Assembly (NCBI GenBank): GCA_030248195.1
Contig: JASAND010005466.1
Location: 44,339-108,338 of the forward strand
Length of the DNA: 64,000 nt
Origin: Trissonchulus latispiculum
Taxonomy: Eukaryota; Nematoda; Enoplea; Enoplida; Ironidae
Reading direction: 5' to 3'
The stretch's first letter is position 1. Every line of letters starts with the position of its first letter. Position numbers and translations under genes: made by a program. The notes below the pieces were generated by a model that was not told the origin of the DNA, made no database searches, and saw only the letters and a program-made list of their open reading frames with translations. This document shows, piece after piece, positions 34,693 to 46,129 of this stretch.

Positions 34693-35338
34693 CAGTATAG
34701 CTCAAAACAAAGTTAATTTTTTGCGAACTTCGCAAACCCCGCGAACTTCGCGAAGCAAGCGACATTTCGCTAAAATTAGAGAAGTTAACGAAAAAGTGGG
34801 AAATTGTTAGCTAGCTAATTTGAGGGGTTTTCTCCATATCGATCAAAAATTTGCAAAAAAATTTTAAAATCTAATTTGGAATCGAGATTTGGTGCCTTCG
34901 CGAAGTTCGTTAAGCTTTAGCGAAGTTCGCATAATTCGCGAAATCTGCCAAAATTTTAGCAAATTACGCGTAGATTTTAGCGAAGTTCAACAACGTTTTG
35001 CGAAGTTCGCGAAGATTTTAGCGAAGTTCCTTTAAATTTCGCTAAAATCTTCGCTAAATTCGCTAAAACCTTAGCGAATTTCGCGAAATTATGCGAACTT
35101 CGCTAAACTTTAGCTAACTTTGCGAAGGTACCAAATCTTGACTCCGAATTTGATTTTAAATTTTTTCCAAATTTTTGGTAGATGTGGAGAAAACCCCTCA
35201 AATTTGCTAGCTAATAATTTCACAATTTTCTGAAGTTTTTAGCGAACTTCTCTAAATTTAGCGAAATATCGCTTGCTTCGCGAAGTCCGCGGAGTTTGCG
35301 AACTTCGCAAAAAATTAACTTTGTTTTGAGCTATACTG
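34693..35338. mobile_element. mariner-type MITE made of CGAAGTTCGC repeats
   Basis: 646 bp palindrome with ends CAGTATAGCTCAAAACAAAG, flanked by TA on each side (34691 and 35339). TA duplication and the CAGT start fit Tc1/mariner. The centre is packed with GCGAAGTTCGC and its variants, so almost the entire element can fold. Confidence 0.8.
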
Positions 35339-35660
35339 TAGTATGTTTTTATTTACCATTAGTTCGGAAGGAAAAAATTGAACTGAGACAATTTTTCTGA
35401 TTTAGCTGGACCGAAGAATTGCATTGGACAACTTTTTCAATAGTCTTACAGACGAAATTACCGACTGTGGCCTTTTCAGAATATATAGCTTAGCTATTAG
35501 ACTCCAGATGGAGAAAATGTTTATGAAACTAGTCTCAGAAAAATGTTACCTGTTTCGTGTAATGCTTACCTAGAAATGATGCATTAACACATTGGAAGTG
35601 GTGAAACGCCTTGTTTGCTCATATTGACCGGTACGTATCTTAGAAACTGTTCGTATGTAC

Positions 35661-36037
35661 CTGGCTTTTTCCTACAGGGATGGGGGAGCGGCTCCCCCAG
35701 ATATCGGTTCCTTCCCCCAGACTTGGGTGCCTCACTATGATTCGGGCCTTCCCCCTCTTACTGCAAAATGTCCGGAAAAATTGGGTTTTGAGTGTAAATT
35801 TTGAAAAAATTTTCCAGCTTCGCCGGATTTTTAGGCATTTTTAACCATTTTTTAGCTATTTTAAGCTTAAATTGAGGTTAAGACTAGTTAATTTTTTAGT
35901 TAATCAGCAAACAATAGCTGTTTTTAAACCATTTTTTTACAAAAATCACCCCAGAAATCCGTGCCCCCCCCCCAGACCAGGGGGGACCGCCCTCCAGACT
36001 CCCCCCCCCCAGAAATTTTTGCCTAGGAAAAAGCCAG
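35661..36037. mobile_element. G-tract MITE with ATGTAC flanks
   Basis: CTGGCTTTTTCCTAC to CCTAGGAAAAAGCCAG, flanked by ATGTAC on both sides. Core TCCAGCTTCGCCGGA. Confidence 0.75.
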
Positions 36038-36049
36038 ATGTACTGTATG

Positions 36050-38310
36050 TAAATACTTGACTTGTTTGTTACTTGTAAATTTAGTATATAATTGCTGAGA
36101 TTGGATCTTCTGCATTATCACCTGTCACTGCATGCATAAAATGTATATAATGTAAATTGTCTTTTTCGTAACCAAAATGCTGCGATTGCTCTTTTAAATA
36201 TTCTTCGCTGCAGTTTCTCCTGTACTGCTCAAAGCGATATCGGTTGTTTGTTGCCCTGTTGTTCTTTGTTCATGTGCTCATGTGTTGAAGATAACCAAGT
36301 AAACCCGGTTTAGCGACTTAACCCGGGTTTAGGCGTTGATAACATTGGCCCCTGATGATATGCGAAGGGGGTCAGAAAAACTTGGTTTGGCTGTGAGCGA
36401 CCTCTGCGGAGTGATGACCTCGGTTTTGGGAAGGAGGAGACCGCTCACGTAAATCTTGTACTATATTCTGGATTTATTGCATTATATATATACGCTTACT
36501 TGTTAATTTGAAAAACTTGGTTTGGCTTTATATATTGCTTTACTTTGATGTAACTGAAATGATTTTTGACACGGCACATTGTAATGTGCGAAACTGTATT
36601 GCTGATTATGTTTAGACGTGTCCCCTTCAAGACGGTAACTCCTGATCTCTACGAACGGCACAAGGGGGACGTTGTAGAAAAATATGTCGAAACTGAGGAA
36701 GGAATGTTCCTCATCTTTAAAGTTTTGGAAACTTTCGTCCCAGGGTGTTCATACATAATGCAGCAACAGCCTTTTGGTGGATTGCTTGCTTTGTAACAGT
36801 GTGACGTTTTCAGAAAAATTTTAACTAAATCGCGGAATGTTTATTTGAGATGAGTCGTGGGATAGTTTTTTGAAAATGCTCCGTTTTTTGTAATGTATTC
36901 TTTCTTCATTTTCCAAACTGATCTCTGTGTACTTAGTTGTCATGCAATTTTCATTTCACTGCATCCTTGGCTGGATAGTTGTAGTGCTGTCTGCTACACA
37001 ATTCCCGGTTATTGGATTGTCAGTTGTTGTGCTTGCTCATGTGCCTTAAACGAATTTCTTCTTTTAAAGTAAAACTTGGTGCTGTTTTTGGTATTCATAG
37101 TTAGATGTTCTTGTCATGCTATTTTCCTATCATCCTTGAAGTTTTGATACTAGTTTACTAGTTAGGTAGCTTATTTTAACTATTTCAAGGTTAAATTTAT
37201 GATAGGAAGGAAGGTTGGCTGATAGTTTTGTAGCGAAAATTAATTTCCAAAGTTCTAAATATTAATAGTCCCTCCGTTTTTAACTTTATAGAGTTCATTG
37301 ACCTCGCACAGTAAACTGCGGGTGAATCTTCAGCGAGTTGGTTGAGCCAACGCTTTTTTGTCTCAGCATCTATCCAACCAAATTTTGTAATCTTCACAAT
37401 CACGACTGTAGTTTTGCTAAGAATTCCGGAACTATGTAATTATTAAGTTTATATTAGGTTAAGATGGTGATTCGTTTTGAGCATGTGTTGTTGATTGATG
37501 GCCCAAATCAAGACGAAATTTAATGAAACTTTTCAAAATAAGTTCTTTTAGCATTCTAACACCTTCCGCGAATTGCCGCCTTAAGCTAAAGACCTTAATT
37601 TGAAGGTGTCAGAGGCCGATTAAGAGTGGCATGATCATCTTCCAACTACTATCCCATAGGCTGATATCATAAAAAATGCAGTTTTTGCCTAAACTAGATC
37701 AAACTTTTTCCAGTGATTATGGAACATTGAGTATGCATGCTAGAGGGTTGCTACTTAGGAGTTAGGAGATGTGTTTTACATAAAAATACTCTGGGACCCT
37801 TTTTAGTTGCCGCGATTGCTGCTTTCCAGCTAGAGTGGCCTCTTGCCAAAGTTGGCAAAAGTAGGCAAAAACCAGATTGCACATACATTTTAGCTAATTT
37901 TTCCATTACGAAAAGCTATCTATTTCATAACTAGAAAAGGAACCACCACCTTAATGGTGGGGCAACAGTAGCAATTTGAAATAGAAATGGCATATAATAG
38001 AAATGTGATTTAACTCGCACTGTTAAATGTATGGTTTTTGCATTGATTTTGAAACTACTACTGCGAGTGGTAAAGACATGTGTACGTGTTTGATTGTAAT
38101 GAGAAGGTTTGCATCACTGCGAGAAGCGCATTGTTTGCGGATCGAAGACGTGGCCTTTAAATCCACGAACTGTAGAAAACGCATTCACTTTTTTGCTGAT
38201 CCACATTGTTCAATTAGCTCAATCAAAGCGAACTGAAAAAGAAGGTACATTTGTAGTTAGAAATTTTGTAGGAAATAGAAAGTTCTGCTTATCTGAGGAG
38301 GAGAAATTTG
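36050..38310. other. Region upstream of CHCHD4
   Basis: Low repeat content. It includes a hairpin at 36393-36448 and a 76-codon frame at 36566-36796 with no recognised homology. The CHCHD4 promoter presumably lies at its right end, but no clear core element is visible. Confidence 0.35.
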
Positions 38311-38314
38311 TGGA

Positions 38315-38342
38315 ATGGACAGTGTGATTCCTAACGGCCCAA
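38315..38342 (+). CDS. CHCHD4: CHCHD4 coding exon 1 (start codon, 9 codons)
   Basis: A short first coding exon beginning MDSVIPNGP. The ATG has a favourable GTGGAATGG context, and the exon ends CAA|GTAAGT, an excellent donor. It leaves one base (A) that joins AA of the next exon to make a Lys codon, so the phase fits exactly. Animal MIA40 proteins also have only a short, poorly conserved segment before the KDxxxF motif. The choice rests on splice signal, phase and expected length, not on sequence similarity. Confidence 0.6.
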
Positions 38343-41277
38343 GTAAGTGCTAGTCTTTAAACTTCTTATGGAGTTTTCACCTTTAATAAAATGTACAGGA
38401 TCGAGCGAACAAAAATTTTTCAGTCTAGACTTTCGGTTTACGTCTGGGCTTCGGTGTCCCAACCGCGTTGAGCACCCAATTCTTATCAGGATATACAGTT
38501 GAGAACACTAGGGATGCCCAATCAATAGTGATCACTGAGCAGTGTTGCGCTCTCTTGAGCCTGTGTTTATTCATGGCGGCTTTCCCGGCTCTCCCCTTCT
38601 GATTTGAGCGTGTAGTGATCCAACGCCACCATAAGCCACAACAAGGTACTTAGTCAGTAAAGCGTTGCTCAGTCTGTGCTGTAGCTTGAAATGCTTATTG
38701 AACGTCAGTAAGTAACGCCGTCGAAACTGTTTGGTTACTGAAAACTCCAGAAGGAGAAAAGGATTTGTAAACTGCTAGTTTTAAAAGTTTTTTGTCAAAA
38801 ATTAGTAACAAATAACGATATTAAACAATTTTCAGCTTCCGGAACTTTTAATCGCTAAAATTGGATTAAAAATGTACTTAAATGTTTTTGGTCGCAGTCG
38901 CGGGAGGAGTCCACTTTTTGTCTTCTGGCCGAGAATCTTAACACTTGTCATGTCACCGAGAGGTAGACACTCGGTTTCGTTTTGGTCTGGGGTGAGATCT
39001 GCATCCCCTAGTCTCCCACGTTGTTCCCTATGTTTATCACAAACTTTCATTATGTTTTTATTCCACTGAGAATTCCATTCCATTTATTCAACAGTGAGAA
39101 AATCATCATTCCACCTATGTCTATGTGTGAATGCGGCATATTGTCGTATTTTCCTGTTTTAGAATGCAAAGATGAAGTTGTATTTCTGAGCAAGGCAGAA
39201 GCTGATCAGCCCGCCAAATATGGAGATATAAAAGATTTTCCCATGGAGTCACAACCGGACCCTCCTCAAGGTTATCTCAATTTTCTTTAGTTATTGCTTA
39301 TTAGACTGGGATATGCGTGGTGGCAGAGCTGGAAGTGGGTCAAACTTTTTGACGCGCACCCAACCCGCAATCTGCGGACCCTTGACCCTACCCACCTGAC
39401 CATACCCGTGACCCGCGGAAAATTATATGGCTCACATGGACATGACTCACTTTTGGTTAATGATGATGCTTTAAGGTTAAATCTTGGTCGGGAATAAAAT
39501 AGTAGAAATATTTAGCTGTTTTAACCATTTGAACATGAGTTAAATGCAGTTTAATGTTTAATTTAATTTAATTTAATTCAATTTAATGTTCATTAAACTG
39601 CATTTAACGAACTGCAGTTGAATGAAAGGCAACTGAATTCAATGGAATTTTAAATAATTTGGGCAATTAAAAAAACGAAATAAAAACAAAAATTAAGCCA
39701 CAATTACACAAATGTTTCGGGAGCAGAATTTATAAGGCGGTTGTATATAATTGCCTAATATATATCTCTAAAAATTTACTGGTGGTGGAGGGGAAATCTT
39801 GCAACGGTTCTTACAATGTAGTACTGTTTAAAGAAATCGTGGTAGAGCTAGTTGTCAAACGTTGTCATTTTTCAAAATATTCCAAATTTTACAGGAAAAC
39901 GTAAATACACAATGTTAGAATTCAGCGGAGCCGAAAATTTTTTAAATAGTACTAAAATCTGGTTTCTGGAGCGTAGACTGACCTACTTTTGACCCACCTT
40001 AGACCCGCGGGTCACATGTGTTAACCCACATCCTTCCCGCCTGACCCGAGGGTACCCGTGACCGTGACCCACTTCCAGCGATCCATTATGGATCATGTTA
40101 TTCTGAGTAACTGTCCAGAATTGAAGACGGCTTTTTAACTTACTTCGGAAACATTATATTTGTATTCCAACCACTTTCACAGTTTTGGGGTCTTTCCCAT
40201 TATCCCCTCATAGCTCTGAAGAAGTACCGAAGAAGCACAATTTGACTGATTGAGTTGAAATTTGGTTGAGGTAGGTTTTCGGACCTGCTGATTTCAAAAA
40301 TGCAAAAAATTTTTAAAATTTTTAAAAATTTTCAAAAATTTTAAAATTTTTAAAAATTTTCAAAAATTTTCGAATTTTAGTTTGGTAACGGGGGACCAAG
40401 GGGAACCGAAAAATTTTTGAAAAACATTTTGCTGAAAACTTGCGTACAGGGGTTTTCTGGGGTGCTGATCACGAATCTGAAATCGGTTTTTCGATTCAGC
40501 TTTTCATTAGCTCAGCATAAGCTTACATCTTAAGCTTAAAACTTTAGCTTATATTAAGCTAACGAAAAAGCTGAATCGAAAAACTGACTTCAGATTCGTG
40601 ATCGGCACCCCAGAAAACCCCTGTACGCAAGTATTCAGTAAAATTTTTTCAAAAAATTTTCGGTTCCCCTTGGTCCCCCTCACCAAACTAAAATTTTAAA
40701 ATTTTTAAAAAAATTTTATAATTTGAAAATTTTTGCGTTTTTGAAATCAGCAAGTTCGAAAACATACCTCCACCAAATTTCAACTCAATTAGTCAAATTG
40801 TGCTTATTCGGTACTTCTACGGAGCTGTGGGGGGGCTAATGGGAAAGACCCCAGTTTTGTGCTGTAGACCATATTCCTGCGTGACTTGCTTGCTGCAACT
40901 GTTTAACCGTGCTGGTTTCCCAATGCTTTTAATCTATATATACGTCGTGTATTTTAGGATTCATTAAACCAAACGGAGACCTAAACTGGAGTTGCCCCTG
41001 TGTCGGTAGCATGGTGGCCAGTCCCTGTGGTTACGAGTTCCGTCAGTGGTACACTTGTCTCCACAAAAGCACTGCTGAACCAAAGGGAGCTGAGTGTCAG
41101 CCACTGGCTGATGCAATGTTTGATTGCATGCTAAAATATCCCGTTATCTATGATAAATTTGGTGAAGATGATTCCCTTGATTTAGATGGAGAAGCTGAGG
41201 AAAATAATGGTTCTTCCAGCACAGATAGAAATTCGGCTGATGAACATTCTAGTGGATCTGGAACTGGACTCAGTTAA
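38315..41277 (+). CDS. CHCHD4: CHCHD4/MIA40 gene, three coding exons, complete
   Basis: Mitochondrial intermembrane-space import oxidoreductase (MIA40). In this family the redox-active CPC dithiol forms mixed disulfides with incoming twin-CX3C/CX9C proteins and is reoxidised by ALR/Erv1. Joining 38315-38342, 39163-39270 and 40958-41277 gives a 151-residue protein, close to the usual ~140. CPC lies at residues 58-60. The twin CX9C helices are Cys69-Cys79 and Cys92-Cys102, followed by an acidic and Ser-rich tail, as in animal orthologues. The conserved block GFIKPNGDLNWSCPC spans the second splice junction, which confirms it. Both introns are phase 1 with GT-AG ends. They hold MITEs (39324-40075 and 40182-40857). 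Identity is nearly certain; only the tiny first exon is open to question. Confidence 0.92.
39163..39270 (+). CDS. CHCHD4: CHCHD4 coding exon 2
   Basis: Acceptor TTCCTGTTTTAG ends at 39162. The reading CKDEVVFLSKAEADQP matches the N-terminal KDxIIFVTKEDHETP-type motif of animal MIA40. The exon ends PPQ plus one base and is followed by GTTATC. The next exon supplies GA to complete Gly, giving the conserved QGFIKPNGD. The frame stays open for some distance upstream of 39163, but that stretch is intron-like and unlike MIA40. Confidence 0.87.
39324..40075. mobile_element. Related CAGAGCTGGAAGTGGG element in CHCHD4 intron
   Basis: Left end CAGAGCTGGAAGTGGGTCA, right end TGACCCACTTCCAGCG, with the same GACCCG/CCCGCGG-rich subterminal composition as 42703-43085. 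It contains a (TTTAA)n stretch at 39555-39590. The right terminus is worn and no TSD could be read. Confidence 0.55.
40182..40857. mobile_element. Foldback MITE in CHCHD4 intron 2
   Basis: Two ~330-bp arms in inverted orientation, ends GGGGTCTTTCCCATTA / TAATGGGAAAGACCCC, flanked by AGTTTT on both sides. The centre has repeated TAAGCTTA-type sequence and TTTTCGATTCAGCTTTT. Confidence 0.78.
40958..41277 (+). CDS. CHCHD4: CHCHD4 coding exon 3 (CPC and twin CX9C core)
   Basis: Acceptor GTATTTTAG ends at 40957. The exon carries the whole catalytic and structural core: NWSCPCVGS, then CGYEFRQWYTC and CQPLADAMFDC, each with nine residues between cysteines. KYPVIYDKFGEDD and a hydrophilic acidic/Ser tail follow. 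The TAA stop is at 41275-41277. The first in-frame ATG (41011) lies after the CPC motif and is not the start; translation enters from exon 2. Confidence 0.96.
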
Positions 41278-41898
41278 TCTGTCTGTACCTCTTTTCGAGG
41301 TTACACTGTTTTTATCCATGGTTTTGCCACACTCCAAGAAAAAGAAGTTTAATTCAGCTTGACTGCTAGGATTATGATTGAAGCATTTGAAGCATTTCAA
41401 ACACTGTAGCTACTATCATTAAATGTGTCATTTTTCTTTTACTGTTGAGTAAAAGGCGTGGATTGAGCCATTGCTACTGGATTCATTATTGTTTAGTTCC
41501 TTACAATTATCCACTTCACTGTCATTAAGACACGAGTATAGCAAGAGATGGGCCTGTTCTAATTTTCAAAACGGCTTTCAGTTCCAGGTTCCATTCCTAG
41601 TACAAAATTTTTAGTTACTGGTTCGGTTTTAACTTTTGGTGCAAGGTCCCTGCAAGGTTTATACAATCCAAAAGGCAAGGTTTTACTGTTAAACAATTAT
41701 ATAAACAATAATAAACTAAACAATTAGGTTCAAGCTTTTCTTAATTTCTGAAGTTTTTAGTTGAGGTTTAGCTATCATGTCTAGCCAGGGATTCTTAGAG
41801 GCCCTTCTCAATTATTACTTATACATCTCCAAACTTTCGTTTTGGTCTTATAACTTGTTCAGTTTCAGCCTGAAACAAGTTAATATATAAGTTCCAAC

Positions 41899-42157
41899 AG
41901 ATCTTTTCCACAATATCCCCCTAGTCTAAATAAAGTTAACGAGTCGGCCAATTTTATTAAAGTTTTGAGGGTATGCTATGTCTCGTCTCCTTATTACAAT
42001 ATAAAAAATCAAATCTAAAATTTTAAAATTTCGAAATTTTTCAATTTCGTCAGACAGGATCGAACACGCTCTCAACGAACACACTACACTCAAACTTTTA
42101 TTAAAATTGGCTGAGTCGTTAACTTTATCTTGGAGCGGGATATTGTGGAAAAGGTCC
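41899..42157. mobile_element. Short foldback MITE
   Basis: ~258 bp with inverted ends GATCTTTTCCACAATATCCC and GGGATATTGTGGAAAAGGTC, and GTTAACGAGTCGGCCAATTT in both arms. Confidence 0.65.
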
Positions 42158-42702
42158 GCGCCATTTTTGGTTTCAGTTGGTCATTAGATTGACAAAAATA
42201 CATTATGAATGGAAACTACAAAATTCTGCTTTGGCAGGTGAAACCGGCTCCAACACTGAGTATACCTACACCGACACAAATTAGTATATATATAAGGCCG
42301 CTTCGCTCTTCATGTGCTGGCGGATAGAATATGCTAACGAATCAACAATCAATCAACAAATCAACCAACAAACCATTACATTTGAATTTGAACAGAATTT
42401 GAGAATAAATTTAGCTATGGCGCTATTCCTTGCAGACTTTTTAGTCAGGGCTCGACACGCGCCATTAGGGCTTTTCTGGTGTTTCTCTCCGCAGTCCAAG
42501 TGCCAAAAGCGGACAAGAGGCGGAGAGACGAAGAAGACGGATAGAAAACGTGTTCCCCAAGCCAAACCGGCGTACAGTTATTTATTGCAGTCTCGCCCAA
42601 GGCAACCTGTCTTGTTCTCTCCAACACAGGTTGCCCCCGCAGACCTTTAGAGACTTCATCCTTGTTTAGATTTTAGTATTCATAGCTTACAGAACCTCAG
42701 CG

Positions 42703-43085
42703 CAGAGTTGGAAGCGGGCTCAAAATCTTGACCCGCGGGTACCCCGTGACCCATTTACCCTCAACCCGCACCCATTTGACCCGTACCCGCGACCCGCCTT
42801 TATTTTAGCGGGTTAATTTCAAATATCGAAAAATGGAGCAAATTTGACACAAAATGTCCAAAAGAGCTTCAGATTCAAACGTTTACAGAATTAATTTGCT
42901 GCTAAAGAGACTCTGCTCTTGTATTCGTGAAAATTAGAAAATTTGTTGATCCAAATTTAAAAAGAAGCCTTTGCTGTAAATACAAATTTTTAAGGAAAAC
43001 CCTCCCGGTTTGACCCCCGGGTCAGTGCGGTCGAAAGACTTGACCCGTACCCGACCCAACCCGAACCGACCCGCTTCCAACTCTG
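42703..43085. mobile_element. hAT-like MITE with CCTCAGCG TSD
   Basis: 383 bp with inverted ends CAGAGTTGGAAGCGGG / CCCGCTTCCAACTCTG. Perfect 8-bp duplications lie at 42695-42702 and 43086-43093. The interior is rich in GACCCG/CGGGTC motifs. Confidence 0.85.
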
Positions 43086-43362
43086 CCTCAGCGTAAGTGC
43101 ATTTTATATTTTAAGCGAGTTAAATTGATCAGAATCAAAGCTATTTGTTCAACTGACCAATTATTAAAATTTTAATCGAACCCTGTTCCTTTAATCCCAG
43201 CACGGAACAACCGGCAAGTTTCCGACCTGCGTTAGCAGTGTTTTATTAAAGAATATTTGGAATGCGTTTAGTCTACTTCCGCCAGTTTTTTAATCCGGGT
43301 ACGCTGATTAAAAATTTGGCGGATTAAATGTTTTAATTGCCGTTTCTTTAAGGGCAGATTAA

Positions 43363-43911
43363 GGGGGGGGGGGCGCTATTAAGCTTTGTCCTGACTTTGT
43401 CCGATTGGCTTGCTTTTTGGCACAGGAATATAGCATGGGCGTGGTCGAAGTTTCGCCATAATTATCAAAATCTGGGGCACAATGTAATGTAGCTGTAACT
43501 TGCTATATAGGGCTTCTTTAGGTCTACTCATTTGTGCCTATATAGGTATCTAGGATAGGCATAATATAGGAATACTCATTTGTGCCAAATGGTAGAAAAT
43601 TCTGCCGCCTGAAATTGTTTTGCGCCAACTTAAATATAGCAAAAATGCAGCCGTCTAGTATTTTTCTACAAATGGAGGCATATTTGCCTGATCACGATGC
43701 CAAATTTCGAACTTAAAGCTAGGGCCTGGCCTAGCTAGTAGAAATTTTCAAAGAATTATTTTGGTAGTTGTGAAAAACGACGGGGGTCGGACACATTAAC
43801 GCGACGGCTGCACACGGCTGAAAGGCAGCTAAGAAAACAGTACCCGATTGACCACGCCCATGCTTGTCAAAAAGTGGGCCAATCGCGCAATCGATTTTAC
43901 TAGCCCTCACC
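43363..43911. mobile_element. TTAA-flanked MITE, left of pair
   Basis: 549 bp starting GGGGGGGGGGGCGC and ending CTAGCCCTCACC, with TTAA at 43359-43362 and 43912-43915. The right part resembles 53700-53903. Confidence 0.6.
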
Positions 43912-43915
43912 TTAA

Positions 43916-45094
43916 GGGGGTCCATTTAATGGATTTTTCGACCATCTCCGATTTTGCTCATTTTCACATATTTTGTTGTCCGATTGGTATATTTTAACGA
44001 GTTTTTGAAATGAAGGTCGGATCTCTTACGATTAGTAAGTAATTTCACCTCAAAGTTGATGCCAGTATGTGTTAGACATAGGAAACGGAAAAAGTGCTGA
44101 TTTTTTCCGTGCGCCAGAGAAATCTCGCCAACGACAAAACAGATCACTTCAACGTCCATCTTATATCACAAATAAGATATCGAAGTGTGATTTGTAGGAG
44201 CAGAATTTTAATTTAGGCCTTCAAAAAATTTTAATTAATTTTTGAAGTTTGAGAACAGCCACATTTGACTGTTTTGCAATGTTAAAATTGGGGGTCAGCA
44301 ACTTTGATGAAATATTCTGAAAGCTGTAAGGAAGGCCTAATTAAAAATTCTACTTCCTACAAATCATAGCTTCTAGCAAGACATTTCGAACGATACCAAT
44401 TGATCCTAGTCAGCTCTGCCCGATGTCGAGATTTTTCTGGCGCAGAAATCTCAATTTTCTGCAAAATTTCGGAAACTCCCGTTTTTTGGAAAATAACATA
44501 GAGCTATGGCAACACAGCCCTATAAAATGTTAGACTATCGATTTGCGCACCATTATTGATGACTTTAGCTCATGTTTGAGCACAAATGGTGCAGGTTAGT
44601 GTACCCAGTTGGTCGCTGGGGTCAAATATGAGGGTCTGACAACCGTAATCTCAAAAATAGCGAATTTTCAAATTTTTCGAAATATGTTAAATTGTATATC
44701 AATCGAAACCTCTCATTGTCAGGAACATTTTTCTTCTTGGACCATTGCCCGCAAATACACTAAATTGAAGTTATCGGCAGTTAAATGATTTTCGTGGTAA
44801 GGCTTTCCACCAACGGTGCTACTCCCTAAAATCACTAAATAAAGTAGTAAAGAACAGTTTTCCCATTAAAAGCTACCCTAAGTTCTTTGTCTGCATCAGA
44901 ATTCTGAAGGAAGTTCAGGTGTAAAGTGCCTTTATGTGCTGCAGCATCGCCGTTTTCAGCTGTTTTCAAATAGCATGCAATTAATAGCGGTTACTCGTTG
45001 AACGAAACTACTAAAAATTTAAACTAGATATGCAAGACAAAATTTTGTGTGAAAATGAACAAAATCCGTGACCACAAAATTCCGTGACCCCCCC
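43916..45094. mobile_element. TTAA-flanked MITE, right of pair
   Basis: 1179 bp starting GGGGGTCCATTTAATGG and ending CCGTGACCCCCCC, with TTAA at 43912-43915 and 45095-45098. TTAA targets and G/C-rich short ends suggest a piggyBac-like group. Related fragments lie at 48389, 50900-51857, 56461 and 61290-62012. Confidence 0.65.
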
Positions 45095-45135
45095 TTAATT
45101 CGCCTAAAATGTCTTATAACTTTTAAGATGTTCTT

Positions 45136-46126
45136 ACAAGAACCAAAAATGCTCCTTCGTCGCATGTAAAATACAGGAGTACTCTCAGGCAGGTTGCACA
45201 AACACGGAAACTAGCCTGCAAAATGCATGAGTGGCGTTAAGGTTGTAAATAGGAACCGAAAATCGCCGTCCCAACCCCAGCCCACTACTGCACTCTACAG
45301 CAACTTTGAGTATGCAGTTGTATGATTAAAAGTTGCTCAGCTCACATATATGGCTGTCATTGCGTTGTACAGCAAAACGAATACCGGGAACGTGCTCAGC
45401 GCACCAGAAAATCTATATAGACAGTTTTGAGAGGCCAAGTAGAGCCTAGTATGGACCTCACAGATGGGGGTGCCGACCTGACACTCCAGATGGTCTAGTG
45501 GAACCAGCCCAGCAATTTGGGTCAATCGGGCAGCAAAACTGGTAGCGGGAATCGATTCTCCGTCCTCAAACACCTTTGTATGCAAGATTTGAGCCAACCA
45601 TGTAGCAACATAAGCGAAAAAATTAAGTTCAAAGTTGAACCCAAAATTCTCAAATTTTGGCAGGTCAGTACCCAAAAATTACGCGCTGGGCCAGAAAATC
45701 GCATTGAACCACCCTAATAATGTGTACTGTTTAGCCATGTATGCAGTATTGCGCCATATATAGCCTCTTCTGACTAGTCAAGATTTTTTCTGGCTCCGGG
45801 AGGCATAAAAGCTAGCCTATCGGCGTATTTTTGGTGCGTACTCCAAGAATATACGGTTTTCACAGGCAAAAATGTTTCAATCTGTAGTTATTAAAGCTAC
45901 AAACTCCCCTTATGGGACGTCAAAGCGGAGAACAAGAAAAAACATCACTCTCGTAAGCTATTTTTGGAGCAACTTCTAAACAGAAAGTGGTACAGGCATG
46001 AAACTACGCACATATTAAACTCGACACGTACCATTTTTTGCGCATATAATCTGCACTGCCTTGTTTTACACGGTCATTCGACCATTTTTACTCATATTAT
46101 AGGGGTCGCTACCGCGACCCCTATGA
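45136..46126 (-). mobile_element. Family-1 element, short copy E
   Basis: 991 bp on the minus strand. TCATAGGGGTCGCGGTAGCGACCCC at 46126, the same diverged internal block as copy D, one 163-bp unit (45540-45375) and part of a 147-bp unit. The end carries CATGCGACGAAGGAGCATTT then TTGGTTCTTGT at 45136. Confidence 0.7.
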
Positions 46127-46129
46127 ACC

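Noticed and set aside
36566..36796. 76-codon frame with VPFKTVTPDLYERHKGD
   Set aside because: It has an amino-acid-like composition and an upstream TTTAG, but no recognised family and no clear donor. Recorded only as a possibility.
37197..37403. Minus-strand frame KFGWIDAETKKRWLNQL
   Set aside because: It might be an old gene or transposase fragment, but no motif can be named and there are no splice signals.
38109..38327. 72-codon frame overlapping CHCHD4 exon 1
   Set aside because: It is in another frame and ends inside exon 1, with no similarity to CHCHD4.
42312..42650. 112-codon frame downstream of TATATATAAGG
   Set aside because: The TATA-like sequence is common in this AT-rich DNA and the protein is unrecognised.
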